Source of the DNA: Lachnospiraceae bacterium
Lineage (GTDB): Bacteria; Bacillota; Clostridia; Lachnospirales; Lachnospiraceae
Assembly (NCBI GenBank): GCA_021199655.1
Contig: JAJQHQ010000052.1
Coordinates: 58,274-122,273, forward strand
Reading direction: 5' to 3'
Length of the DNA stretch: 64,000 nt
The translations under genes were made by a program, and so were the position numbers. The stretch's first letter is position 1. Every line of letters starts with the position of its first letter. Below, piece by piece: positions 44,397 through 52,733 of the stretch. The notes under the pieces are model-generated. The model was not told the origin of the DNA. It made no database searches and was given only the letters and a program-made list of their open reading frames with translations.

Positions 44397-47300
44397 CTAA
44401 CTGATCTGCCATTTTACATGGCTGCCCGTCTCGTCCTTCGTGACCAGCAGCTGATCGTCGATCTCCTGTTTCAGCTCGGTCACATGGGAAATGATGCCGA
44501 TCAGCCGGTCGCTGCCCACCATCTCCTTGAGTACGCGGACGGCCTGACTGCGCGAGCGGTCGTCGAGAGAGCCAAAGCCCTCGTCGATGAACATCATATC
44601 CAGATGAATAGCCGCCGTGCGCTGCTGGATCTGATCAGCCATACCGAGTGTCAGCGAGAGAGCTGCCATAAAAGATTCGCCGCCGGAGAGCGTACGTATC
44701 TCACGCTCTTTTCCGGTCACGGTGGAGTAAACCATCAGATCCAGGCCGCGGTTCTTTCCTTTTCCGGCCTTTTCCGCATCGACCATGCGAAGCTCAAACT
44801 GTCCGCCGGACATTTCCAGAAACCGCCGGTTTGCCGCATGGAGGATCTGTTCCATATAATAGCGCTGTACAAAGGTTTCCAGATCCATACGGCTGTCCTT
44901 AACGTTCCCGGATACCAGCCGGTAAAGCATATCCAGACGCGTGTGATCCTCAATCACCTGGCGGCGCTCATTCAGTCCCTGGCGCAGTGCTTCCCTCATC
45001 CGCTGATCCGTCCGCAGCTCTTCTCCGATCCCAGCGTACCGCTGATCTGCCGCGGTCCGCTGCTCCTCCGCTTCCTTCACTTCCGCGCAAAGCTTTTCAA
45101 GATCAGGCATTGGCCTGCCGTCAATCGCCTCGCGGGCGGATTCCATCCGGCTTCTGGCAGAAACGATGCCCTTTGTATACTGCTCCAGTTCCTCGCGCAG
45201 ACGGGTTTCCTCCTCCGGCGCATGCTCCGCGGCAAGCTCCTGCCATGCGGCCTCGGTCAGATTTTTCTGTATCATGCCGGTCTCGTAATTCTGTTTTCTT
45301 TCTTCGCAGAGCGCCCTCTGCGCGGGAATTTCCTGCTCGTATTTTTGGATCAGCGCCCTCGTGCGGTCTCTTTGCTCCCGGGCGGACGCAGCATCCTCTG
45401 CGGCTTTGTATGCTGCCTCTTCTCTTTCCCGTCTGTCGTTTTGAGCGGCCTTAAGCGCTGCCTTCGCTTCCGCTGCTGTCGCAAAGCTTCCCGTCTCGTT
45501 CAGCACGCTGCGCCGCTGCCGGCTGCCCTCCAACCCTGCATACGCCGCCGCCTTTTTCTGCTTTGCCTCTTCCGCGATCCGGCCAAGTTCCTGCTTTTTC
45601 TCATCCGCGTCGCGCAGATTATCCCGAAGTTCCTGCAGCTGCAAAAACTTTCGATCCAGTTCTTCTTTTTGCGCGTTCAGCGCCGCGGTCTGTTCCTTAA
45701 TTCGGGCAGCCGACAGAAGGATGATTTCGTCGATATATTCATACGCCGTTTCTGCAGCTATCTCCTCCGAAGGGTCTGCCGTTTCCGCTTTCAGCTCATC
45801 CTGCAGCTTCGCCGTCTCCGTTTCCAGCGTTTGCCTCTTTGCTGAAAGAAGTTCTGCGGCTGCATGCGCTCCTGCCGCGAGATCTTTCTGCTTTTCAGAA
45901 AGCTCATCTGCCGTTTTCTCCAGAGACTCCAACGTTTCCTGAGAAACTGCAGAATGGCCAATCTCCGCCGGATGCGGATGCTCCCGCGAACCGCACACAG
46001 GGCAGGGCTCGCCTTCTGCCAGACTGCGCGCAAGGATTCCGGCCTGCGCATCCAGATACGCCGCGCGAACCTGTTCATACTCCGCCCTCGCACTCCGATA
46101 GGCCTCGTCTGCTTTCGAATATTCACGCTGCGCCTGTTTGCAGGTCTGTTCCTGCGACATCTCTTCTTTCCGGAGCTTTTTCACTGCGCTCAGATGGTCG
46201 GCAAAACGGGAAAGCGTTTCCCGGCGTCCCTGATAAAGCGCCAGCTTTTCCGGCGTATCAGCAAGCGCAGCTTCCTGCTCTCTCCAAAGCTGTTCCTTCT
46301 GATTAAACTGTTCAAGGGCAAGCAAAGCTTTTGCCTCGTCCTGCTCTGCCTTTTTCAGTGCCCTCTCATCTCTCAGAATCTGAGCATCCGCGTCCGCCTG
46401 TTTCTGCAGGATTTCCAGAGTCTTGCTGACGCGCTCTTCCGTGCGGGCGGCACTCTCCTGCGCCTCCTTTAAAAGCGCCTGCTGCTTCTCCTGCGCTGCC
46501 GCGGTCTCATTTACAAGCATCTCCCGGCCGGGAAGGGTATCTCTTAATTTTTCCAGGCTTTTTTCAGACGCGTCTGCTGCATCAGCTGCATCACGAAAGA
46601 GCCGATGATCACCGCGGATTTCAAAAGCCGCCCGCAGATTCGCAATGAGCGCTTTCTTCTCTTCCATTTCTGCTGCCTGCTTTTCGTATCCGGCCAGTTC
46701 TTTTTGGGCTGCTTCCAGCCGGCCGAAGGCCTGTGCAAGGTTCTGCGCATTTGTGTATGATTCCCGTTTTTCCTTTTCATTGGCCGCCGTTTCCTCCTGC
46801 CGCTTCTTCGCTTCTCTGTGCTTCCTTTCGAGATACGCGCACAGCTCGTCCAGAGCCTCCAGAAACAAGTCAAGCGATGTCATATTTCCGTCCGTCACCT
46901 GCTTTTGCAGCCGCAAAATCTCCGGCTCCTTTTCATATCCGTCCGGAACTCTTAAATGCGCCGCCTCCGTCCGGCAAACTGTGCGGATCGAATCAATTTC
47001 CTTTTCCTTCTCTTTTTTCCGTTTTCCCAGCTCGTCCTCGATCTTCTGATAAAGATCCGTATGGAACAGCTTGCGGAAAATTACTTTTTTATCGTCCGAC
47101 TTTGCCCGGAGGAGTTCCATAAACTCGCCCTGCGCGATCATGGCGACCTGCATAAACTGCGCTTTCGTCAGCCCAACGATCTCCTCCAGCTTTTTGTCCG
47201 TCTCCTTCGACGGATATTCCGTGCCGTCCGGCATGGTCAGGGAAACACTGCCGGTCACCTCGCGGGCAGCTAAACCCTTCCCCGCGCCGCGCGTCAGCAA

Positions 47301-47729
47301 GCGCAGATGACGGGGCACACGGCGCACTTTGTATAAGGAGCCCCGGTGTGATCCTTCTGAAAATTCAGCTGTTATACTTCCGTTATCCGGCTCTTCAACG
47401 CAGTCATATGCTGTTACTTTGCCGCTCTGCGCTGCTGCAAGGTCAGGCATTCCGGCGCCGCGATCATTTTGCTCCGAAAAGGTCAGCTCCACAAACGGCT
47501 CCCGGTCATATGCGGCGAACTGGCTCTGCAACACAACTCCGTCTTTTTTATTTGCAGACGAGCCTGTCTCCCCGTACAGCGCAAATACAATTGCGTCAAA
47601 AATCGTCGTTTTCCCGGCTCCGGTGTCCCCTGTGATCAGAAACAGATTCTGATTCAAGCCGTCAAAGCGGATCGTGGTCTGTTCGCCATAGGAGCCAAAG
47701 GCCCGCATTGTCAGTGTGATCGGTCTCAT
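44397..47729 (-). CDS. sbcC: DNA repair exonuclease subunit SbcC
   Basis: 1110 residues, an SMC/Rad50-like ATPase. Walker A is GDTGAGKTT (34-42). Two long coiled-coil arms (about 200-560 and 600-930) are joined by the zinc hook CPVCG near 560. The C-terminal lobe has the signature LSGGESFMAALSLTLG and Walker B LDMMFIDEGFGSLD. With SbcD it cleaves DNA hairpins and palindromes and processes double-strand ends. It overlaps sbcD by 4 bases (ATGA), so translation is coupled. The presence of SbcCD matters for the palindromic elements in this genome, which it could attack when they extrude. Confidence 0.95.
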   Translation of the reverse strand: MRPITLTMRAFGSYGEQTTIRFDGLNQNLFLITGDTGAGKTTIFDAIVFALYGETGSSANKKDGVVLQSQFAAYDREPFVELTFSEQNDRGAGMPDLAAAQSGKVTAYDCVEEPDNGSITAEFSEGSHRGSLYKVRRVPRHLRLLTRGAGKGLAAREVTGSVSLTMPDGTEYPSKETDKKLEEIVGLTKAQFMQVAMIAQGEFMELLRAKSDDKKVIFRKLFHTDLYQKIEDELGKRKKEKEKEIDSIRTVCRTEAAHLRVPDGYEKEPEILRLQKQVTDGNMTSLDLFLEALDELCAYLERKHREAKKRQEETAANEKEKRESYTNAQNLAQAFGRLEAAQKELAGYEKQAAEMEEKKALIANLRAAFEIRGDHRLFRDAADAADASEKSLEKLRDTLPGREMLVNETAAAQEKQQALLKEAQESAARTEERVSKTLEILQKQADADAQILRDERALKKAEQDEAKALLALEQFNQKEQLWREQEAALADTPEKLALYQGRRETLSRFADHLSAVKKLRKEEMSQEQTCKQAQREYSKADEAYRSARAEYEQVRAAYLDAQAGILARSLAEGEPCPVCGSREHPHPAEIGHSAVSQETLESLEKTADELSEKQKDLAAGAHAAAELLSAKRQTLETETAKLQDELKAETADPSEEIAAETAYEYIDEIILLSAARIKEQTAALNAQKEELDRKFLQLQELRDNLRDADEKKQELGRIAEEAKQKKAAAYAGLEGSRQRRSVLNETGSFATAAEAKAALKAAQNDRREREEAAYKAAEDAASAREQRDRTRALIQKYEQEIPAQRALCEERKQNYETGMIQKNLTEAAWQELAAEHAPEEETRLREELEQYTKGIVSARSRMESAREAIDGRPMPDLEKLCAEVKEAEEQRTAADQRYAGIGEELRTDQRMREALRQGLNERRQVIEDHTRLDMLYRLVSGNVKDSRMDLETFVQRYYMEQILHAANRRFLEMSGGQFELRMVDAEKAGKGKNRGLDLMVYSTVTGKEREIRTLSGGESFMAALSLTLGMADQIQQRTAAIHLDMMFIDEGFGSLDDRSRSQAVRVLKEMVGSDRLIGIISHVTELKQEIDDQLLVTKDETGSHVKWQIS

Positions 47730-49090
47730 AAGGCGCCCCCTTCCGGCAGCTTCCGCGATCGTAACGAAGACGGTTCTGTCACAGATTTTGTCGCAGGTTC
47801 TGTCACGGATTCTGTCAGCGTTTCTCCTGCAGACGCTTCCGTCACCGTACGGATCACATCGCGCAGAATGTCTTTTTCCGCGTCATCCATATCCTTCAGA
47901 AACGCGCAGCAAAGCTCATAAGGATCCGGCGTGGAATCCGCCGACCAGCCGTCGCCGTAATCATAGTCATAATCCGCCGTGCGCACCGTCTCCCGGCGGA
48001 TTTCCAGCAAGTTCGGAAACGCAAGGCGCAGCCGCTCCTGCATATCGATCACTTCCAGGTCTGTCTTGTCCGTCAGAACGACCGTCACATAGTCCTGACA
48101 GGACTGCTGCAGCACCTCCTCCAGCGTCCCGCGGATCACGCGCACCTCACGAAGCGGCTTTAGGGGAATCGTTGAAATTCGGACCGGCATTTCTTTCCTG
48201 CCCAGCTCGACCACGACAATTCCTTTTTCCTGCCCGGCCTCACTGACGGAGCACGCCAGCGGCGTCCCGCAGTAACGAATCCTCTCTTTTCCCACCTTCA
48301 TCGGCTTATGAAGGTGCCCGAGCGCCACATAATCAAAACAATCGATCACATCTGCTGACACTGCATCAACATTCCCGACTGTCTGAATTTCTGAATCCAT
48401 GCGCTCGATTCCTGTCCACAAGCCTTGACCGAAGACGCTGGCTGCGCTATTTTGCGAATCAAAATTTTGCGAATCAAAATCTTCTAATGCGTGGCTCTCC
48501 TCCGTATCGATGCACTTCTCTGCGGAAGCCGGAAGGTAGAATTGGTGGCTGACCAGAACGTTCCTCGCACTTTTATCAATATTCTCCCGCGCGATCAGTC
48601 TTCGTAAGGATTCCTCATAAGAAAGATTGTTTCCGTTTTCATCAACGCCGACGATCCCTTTCACCATCGACGGCTTTACAAACGGCAGCAGGTAAAAATG
48701 CACTTCCCCATACTCATCCGTACACGTCACCTGTTCGATGTATTCCTCTTCCGTACGCGGCGGCTGTCCGACCATATACAGCTTCTGTCTGGAAAGCACG
48801 CTCCGGAAACAGTTCACCCGCGAGGCACTGTCATGGTTGCCGCTGATCATCATGATGACCGCCTCCGGAATTGCTTCCCGCAGTTCTCCGATGAAGCGGT
48901 CAAACACCTCGACTGCCTCCGCGGACGGCACTGCCTTATCATAAATATCCCCGGCAATCACCACTGCGTCCGGGAGTTCCCGCCGCGCGATTTCCGTAAT
49001 CTGATGCAAAATGTACTCCTGATCCTCCCGAAGATCCCGGTTCAGAAGCTTCAGGCCGATATGTAAGTCTGACAGGTGAAAGAATTTCAT
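47726..49090 (-). CDS. sbcD: DNA repair exonuclease subunit SbcD
   Basis: 454 residues, the Mre11-like nuclease subunit. Metal-binding motifs occur in order: SDLHIG, VVIAGDIYD, SGNHDSASR, HQFYLP and ALGHLHKP. The C-terminal roughly 100 residues are the SbcC-contacting cap region. An unusual stretch near residues 205-220 reads FDSQNFDSQNSAAS and is encoded by a short tandem repeat; the extra C-terminal about 50 residues (TEPATKSVTEPSS) are also low complexity. It lies three bases after the phosphatase gene and overlaps sbcC by 4 bases. Confidence 0.95.
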   Translation of the reverse strand: MKFFHLSDLHIGLKLLNRDLREDQEYILHQITEIARRELPDAVVIAGDIYDKAVPSAEAVEVFDRFIGELREAIPEAVIMMISGNHDSASRVNCFRSVLSRQKLYMVGQPPRTEEEYIEQVTCTDEYGEVHFYLLPFVKPSMVKGIVGVDENGNNLSYEESLRRLIARENIDKSARNVLVSHQFYLPASAEKCIDTEESHALEDFDSQNFDSQNSAASVFGQGLWTGIERMDSEIQTVGNVDAVSADVIDCFDYVALGHLHKPMKVGKERIRYCGTPLACSVSEAGQEKGIVVVELGRKEMPVRISTIPLKPLREVRVIRGTLEEVLQQSCQDYVTVVLTDKTDLEVIDMQERLRLAFPNLLEIRRETVRTADYDYDYGDGWSADSTPDPYELCCAFLKDMDDAEKDILRDVIRTVTEASAGETLTESVTEPATKSVTEPSSLRSRKLPEGGAL

Positions 49091-49093
49091 ATG

Positions 49094-49858
49094 TTACTTC
49101 CTTTCCAGCCCCGCGATCACATCCGGCAGATCCTCCACTGTGGTGCAGATTGCCGCCGCCTCTGCCTCCTCCAGCTCCTCGCGGGAGCCATAACCATAAA
49201 GCACACCCACGCAGGGGAGGCCATTTTCCTTTGCACCGGCTACGTCATGAGAGCGATCGCCTACCATGAGAATATGATCACCGGTCCCGCCAGTGCTCCC
49301 ATTTTCCGAATTTTCCGGCTCGTCCGCAGCCCCTGCCTTCTTTGGCTCGCCCTCAGCCGCAGCTTTCTCCGGCTCACCCTCAGCCCCTGCCTTCAGCTGC
49401 GCGATCGCATAGGCGATTACATCGGCTTTCCGGCTCCGGCTGTCGTCCATCGTCGCCCCGGCGATCAGATCAAAATATTCTGTCAAGCCAAAAAAGTTAA
49501 GGATCTGCTTTGCGGTCACTTCCGGCTTGGAAGTCGCCACGGCAAGCTTTCGTCCCTGCGCGCGCAGAGTCTGCAGCATCTCGGATACCCCTTCATAAGG
49601 AGAATTTTCTTTCCATCCCCGCTCGTGATAATACTCCCGAAAATCATCCACCATATGGTCTGCCTGCTGTTTCGACATCCCATAATGCTTCTGAAAACTA
49701 TCGTAAAGCGGCGGGCCGACAAATGTCATCAGCTTCTCCCGGTCTGTCTCCTCGATCCCGTTTTTTTTCAACGCATACAAAACCGCATTGACAATCCCCG
49801 GCGCCGATTCCGTCAGTGTCCCGTCCAGATCAAATAAAATAGTATCGTAATGTCTCAT
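49094..49858 (-). CDS. HAD-family phosphatase, phosphoglycolate phosphatase-like
   Basis: 254 residues from the ATG at 49858 (GAGGAG upstream). HAD motif I is FDLDGTLTES, motif II is in VATSKPEV, the lysine of motif III follows, and motif IV is MVGDRSHDVAGAKENGL. A cap domain of about 65 residues lies between motifs I and II. It resembles Gph/PpaX-type enzymes that remove phosphate from phosphoglycolate or pyrophosphate; the exact substrate is uncertain. Between motifs III and IV there is a 35-residue Ala/Glu/Pro/Lys insert made of three similar repeats (AEGEPEKA-like), absent from normal family members. It sits between larB and sbcD with very short gaps. Confidence 0.82.
   Translation of the reverse strand: MRHYDTILFDLDGTLTESAPGIVNAVLYALKKNGIEETDREKLMTFVGPPLYDSFQKHYGMSKQQADHMVDDFREYYHERGWKENSPYEGVSEMLQTLRAQGRKLAVATSKPEVTAKQILNFFGLTEYFDLIAGATMDDSRSRKADVIAYAIAQLKAGAEGEPEKAAAEGEPKKAGAADEPENSENGSTGGTGDHILMVGDRSHDVAGAKENGLPCVGVLYGYGSREELEEAEAAAICTTVEDLPDVIAGLERK
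49319..49399. repeat. Three imperfect 27-bp tandem repeats inside the phosphatase gene
   Basis: Units beginning GGCTCGTCCGC, GGCTCGCCCTC and GGCTCACCCTC follow each other, each about 27 bp. They keep the reading frame and encode the Ala/Glu/Pro insert. Confidence 0.75.
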
Positions 49859-49880
49859 AAATCTCTTCTCTCCTCTTTTA

Positions 49881-50687
49881 TTATTTTCTGCACGACTGCC
49901 GGTTGATCCTGGCCGCGAGCACACCCGCACCAAAGCCATTGTCAATGTTGACGACGCTGACGCCGCTTGCGCAGGAATTCAGCATGGACAAAAGCGCCGC
50001 GGCTCCGCCAAAATTCGCGCCGTAGCCCACACTCGTCGGCACGCCGATCACCGGGCAGGCGACCAGGCCGCCGACCACACTCACCAGAGCGCCTTCCATA
50101 CCTGCAACTGCAATAATCACATTTGCGTCCTCCAGTACGGGCAGACGATGTAGAAGACGGTGCAGGCCCGCTACGCCGACGTCATATACACGCTCCACAT
50201 GACTGCCGTTTAATTCCGCCGTGACCGCGGCTTCCTCCGCGACAGGCAGATCGCTGGTTCCGGCTGCCACCACAACGACTTTACCGATCTTCTCTACGTC
50301 GGCCGCATTGGCGATGCCGATGCGGGAGGTCGGATCATACAGCAAAGTTTCAGAGTCCATCTTCGCAGAAAAAGGGCTCACTGTTCCCCCCAGCATCCGG
50401 GCCACTTCTTCCGCTTTTTCAGCGGATAGACGCGTCGTCATAATGTTTTTCACGCCCCGTCCAGTCATTGCCTGAATAATTCCGGCAATCTGCTCCGCCG
50501 TCTTCCCTTCCCCGTAGATCACTTCCGGCATCCCCTGCCGGGCCGCGCGATGCAGATCAATATCCGCGTAATTGCCGACCCGCATCTCCGGGCTAAGACA
50601 GCTGTCCATATCCTCCATCGCCTGTTCCGGCGTGCGGCTGCCCTCGTACACCTGCTGCAGCAAACGATAAATCTCCTGATTTTCCAT
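49881..50687 (-). CDS. larB: LarB, nickel-pincer nucleotide cofactor synthesis
   Basis: 268 residues from the ATG at 50687 (AGGAGG five bases upstream). LarB carboxylates and hydrolyses nicotinic acid adenine dinucleotide, the first step to the nickel-pincer cofactor of lactate racemase-like enzymes. The C-terminal part resembles PurE: VVVVAAGTSDLPVAEEAAVT, YDVGVAGLHRLL, VIIAVAGMEGALVSVVGGL and PTSVGYGANFGG. The N-terminal ADIDLHRAARQGMPEVIYGEGK is conserved in LarB. No larC, larE or larA is seen in the window, so the partners must be elsewhere or LarB acts alone. Confidence 0.93.
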   Translation of the reverse strand: MENQEIYRLLQQVYEGSRTPEQAMEDMDSCLSPEMRVGNYADIDLHRAARQGMPEVIYGEGKTAEQIAGIIQAMTGRGVKNIMTTRLSAEKAEEVARMLGGTVSPFSAKMDSETLLYDPTSRIGIANAADVEKIGKVVVVAAGTSDLPVAEEAAVTAELNGSHVERVYDVGVAGLHRLLHRLPVLEDANVIIAVAGMEGALVSVVGGLVACPVIGVPTSVGYGANFGGAAALLSMLNSCASGVSVVNIDNGFGAGVLAARINRQSCRK

Positions 50688-50804
50688 GCATTCCTCCTGC
50701 AATACGCGCACAAAAGTCTATTGCGCCGTCATTTCTATACCCGTGTAACACGATTGACTGTTCTCCCCGCGTCTCCATCGGCGGCGTGTGACTATTGCGT
50801 GTGA

Positions 50805-51590
50805 CTATTCCGTGAGTGCCTCCATCATCTCCGCATGTATGTGCCCATTCGTCGCGAGCACCGTCTGCGGCCGTTCCGGCGTCAGCGGGCGTCCTTCATA
50901 ATCTGTCACCCTGCCGCCCGCTTCTGCCACGATCAGCATCCCCGCCGCGAAATCCCACGGTTTTAAAAACTGCTCAAAATAAGCGTCCACACGCCCGCAT
51001 GCAACATACGCCAGATCAATCGCCGCGCTTCCGGTGCGTCGGATATCCTGCGCGCGCAGGAAAACCGCTTTGATCTGATGGAACACCGCATCCGAATATT
51101 CCCGCGAATACGGCGTCGTTCCGACCGAAACCAGGCTGTCTGCAAGCGAAGCGGACGCCCGCACATGGATCGGCTGTCCATTCAAAGCGGCTCCGCAGCC
51201 TTTTTTTGCAAAAAACAGCTCGTCATGCCACGGATTGTAAATCATTCCCGCCACTACCTCATGCTTTTCAGCAAGAGCCAGCGAAATGCAGCTGGCAGGA
51301 AACCGGTGAATCAGATTGGTTGTACCGTCGACCGGATCCAGGATCCAGACCGGACGCTCAAAATCAATCTCCCGATTGTCCTTTTCTTCTCCCATAAACT
51401 GAATGTCCGGATACCGCGCTGCCAGCTTTTCGCAGAGCGTACGCTGCACCGTCATATCGACCTCTGTCACAAAGTCAGCGCGTCCTTTTATCGAAATATG
51501 TCCGACCGCTTCATCGTCGCAGAACAGCCGGGCGGTCTCCTTTACAATCGCAGTCAGTTCCTCAAAATGAATGCTCTGTACTATGGACAT
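50805..51590 (-). CDS. suhB: Inositol monophosphatase family protein
   Basis: 261 residues from the ATG at 51590 with GGGGG upstream. The lithium-sensitive phosphatase motifs are present: GEEKDN (first metal Glu), WILDPVDGTTNLIHRFP (DPxDGTxN) and KPWDFAAGMLIVAEAGG (WDxAAG). Such enzymes hydrolyse inositol 1-phosphate and related sugar phosphates; some act as 3'-phosphoadenosine 5'-phosphate phosphatases, so the substrate is not certain. The 117-base gap to larB holds no clear terminator. Confidence 0.9.
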   Translation of the reverse strand: MSIVQSIHFEELTAIVKETARLFCDDEAVGHISIKGRADFVTEVDMTVQRTLCEKLAARYPDIQFMGEEKDNREIDFERPVWILDPVDGTTNLIHRFPASCISLALAEKHEVVAGMIYNPWHDELFFAKKGCGAALNGQPIHVRASASLADSLVSVGTTPYSREYSDAVFHQIKAVFLRAQDIRRTGSAAIDLAYVACGRVDAYFEQFLKPWDFAAGMLIVAEAGGRVTDYEGRPLTPERPQTVLATNGHIHAEMMEALTE

Positions 51591-51771
51591 AATAAAAACC
51601 CCCATCTGATATTGTTCGTCATATCATAACATAAATCACTGCTTTGTGATAGTGGCAGAAAAAATAAACGTAAGCGCCCCGGCAAAATAACCTTTCGTTT
51701 GCCTCTGATCTGTGTTATAGTATGATTTATCAATGACAGACGAATATCAAAAGAATAAGGGGGATTTTGAT

Positions 51772-52626
51772 ATGGAAATGACATTAGGCATGTATGAAAG
51801 CTTCGGCAATGACTATCTGATCTACGACACTGAAAAAAACAGCTATGAACTGAAACCGGAAGATATCCGGTGCATCTGCAACCGCCAGTTCGGCGCGGGC
51901 GCCGACGGCATACTGGTCGGCCCGGTACAGATTTTCGGCAAAATGGGCGTTCGAATCTACAACCCGGACGGCAGTGAAGCCGCCATCGCCGGTACCGGCC
52001 TCTGTATTTTTGCAAAATATCTGAAGGACGCCGGATATGTGATGAAAAAAGAATTCTCCATCCAGACGCAGAGCCGTCCGGTGACCGTCCGCTATCACAA
52101 CGAAGAAGCCCGCGAGCTGACCATTTCCATGGGAAAGCTTTACTGCGGCCAGACAAAGCCGGAGAGCGGCGATCGCACCGAGATGGTTCCGGTCTTCTAT
52201 AACGGAAAAACATATCAGGGCACCTGTGTGTGGATGGGCAATCTGCACTGCATCATCCCGATGGAAGAAATTTCCAGAGAAGCAGTCTGCGAGATCGGCC
52301 GCACGCTGGAGAAATCCGAACGGTTCCCGGACGGCATCAACACGCAGATCATCCGCATCGCGGACAAAAATAACATTTACACCGAAGTCTACGAACGCGG
52401 AGCCGGCTACACACTGGCATCCGGCAGCAGCTGCTGCGCAGCGGCAGGCGTCGCATACCAGCTCGGCCTCACTGACCCCTGCGTCTATGTGCACATGCCC
52501 GGCGGCCGTCTTGCCGTCCGCATCGACGAGGACATGACCGCACACATGACCGGCAGCGCCGACTGCATCGGACGCATTACTCTTTCCGATGAATTCCTGC
52601 GCAAAAACCAGATCATGGCAGAATAA
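51772..52626 (+). CDS. DapF-like epimerase-fold protein lacking both catalytic cysteines
   Basis: 284 residues from the ATG at 51772 (GGGGG seven bases upstream). It has the two-lobed diaminopimelate epimerase sequence: YESFGNDYLIYD, GAGADGIL, IYNPDGSEA and ERGAGYTLASGSS. In active DapF two cysteines act as acid and base, one in the first lobe (E-M-C-G-N-G) and one in the second (A-C-G-T-G). Here those positions are Ala73 (IAGTG) and Ser217 (ASGSS). Two-base epimerisation by the normal route is therefore impossible. It may be a divergent isomerase, or the organism may use another route to meso-diaminopimelate. It is alone on this strand and ends in a terminator. Confidence 0.85.
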   Translation: MEMTLGMYESFGNDYLIYDTEKNSYELKPEDIRCICNRQFGAGADGILVGPVQIFGKMGVRIYNPDGSEAAIAGTGLCIFAKYLKDAGYVMKKEFSIQTQSRPVTVRYHNEEARELTISMGKLYCGQTKPESGDRTEMVPVFYNGKTYQGTCVWMGNLHCIIPMEEISREAVCEIGRTLEKSERFPDGINTQIIRIADKNNIYTEVYERGAGYTLASGSSCCAAAGVAYQLGLTDPCVYVHMPGGRLAVRIDEDMTAHMTGSADCIGRITLSDEFLRKNQIMAE

Positions 52627-52628
52627 TC

Positions 52629-52653
52629 GAGCAGGGAGACTTGTCCCCTGCTC
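52629..52653 (+). terminator. Terminator-like hairpin after the DapF-like gene
   Basis: Stem GAGCAGGG/CCCTGCTC (52629-52636 with 52646-52653) begins three bases after the stop. No strong T-run follows. A second GC-rich hairpin (GGGGCGCG/CGCGCCCC, about 52662-52701) comes next. Confidence 0.5.
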
Positions 52654-52733
52654 ACCCGCGCGGGGCGCGGTCGCTTTTGCGACATACTTCCTTTCGCGCC
52701 CCGAATCATCATCTGATTTTAATAGGACTGCAA

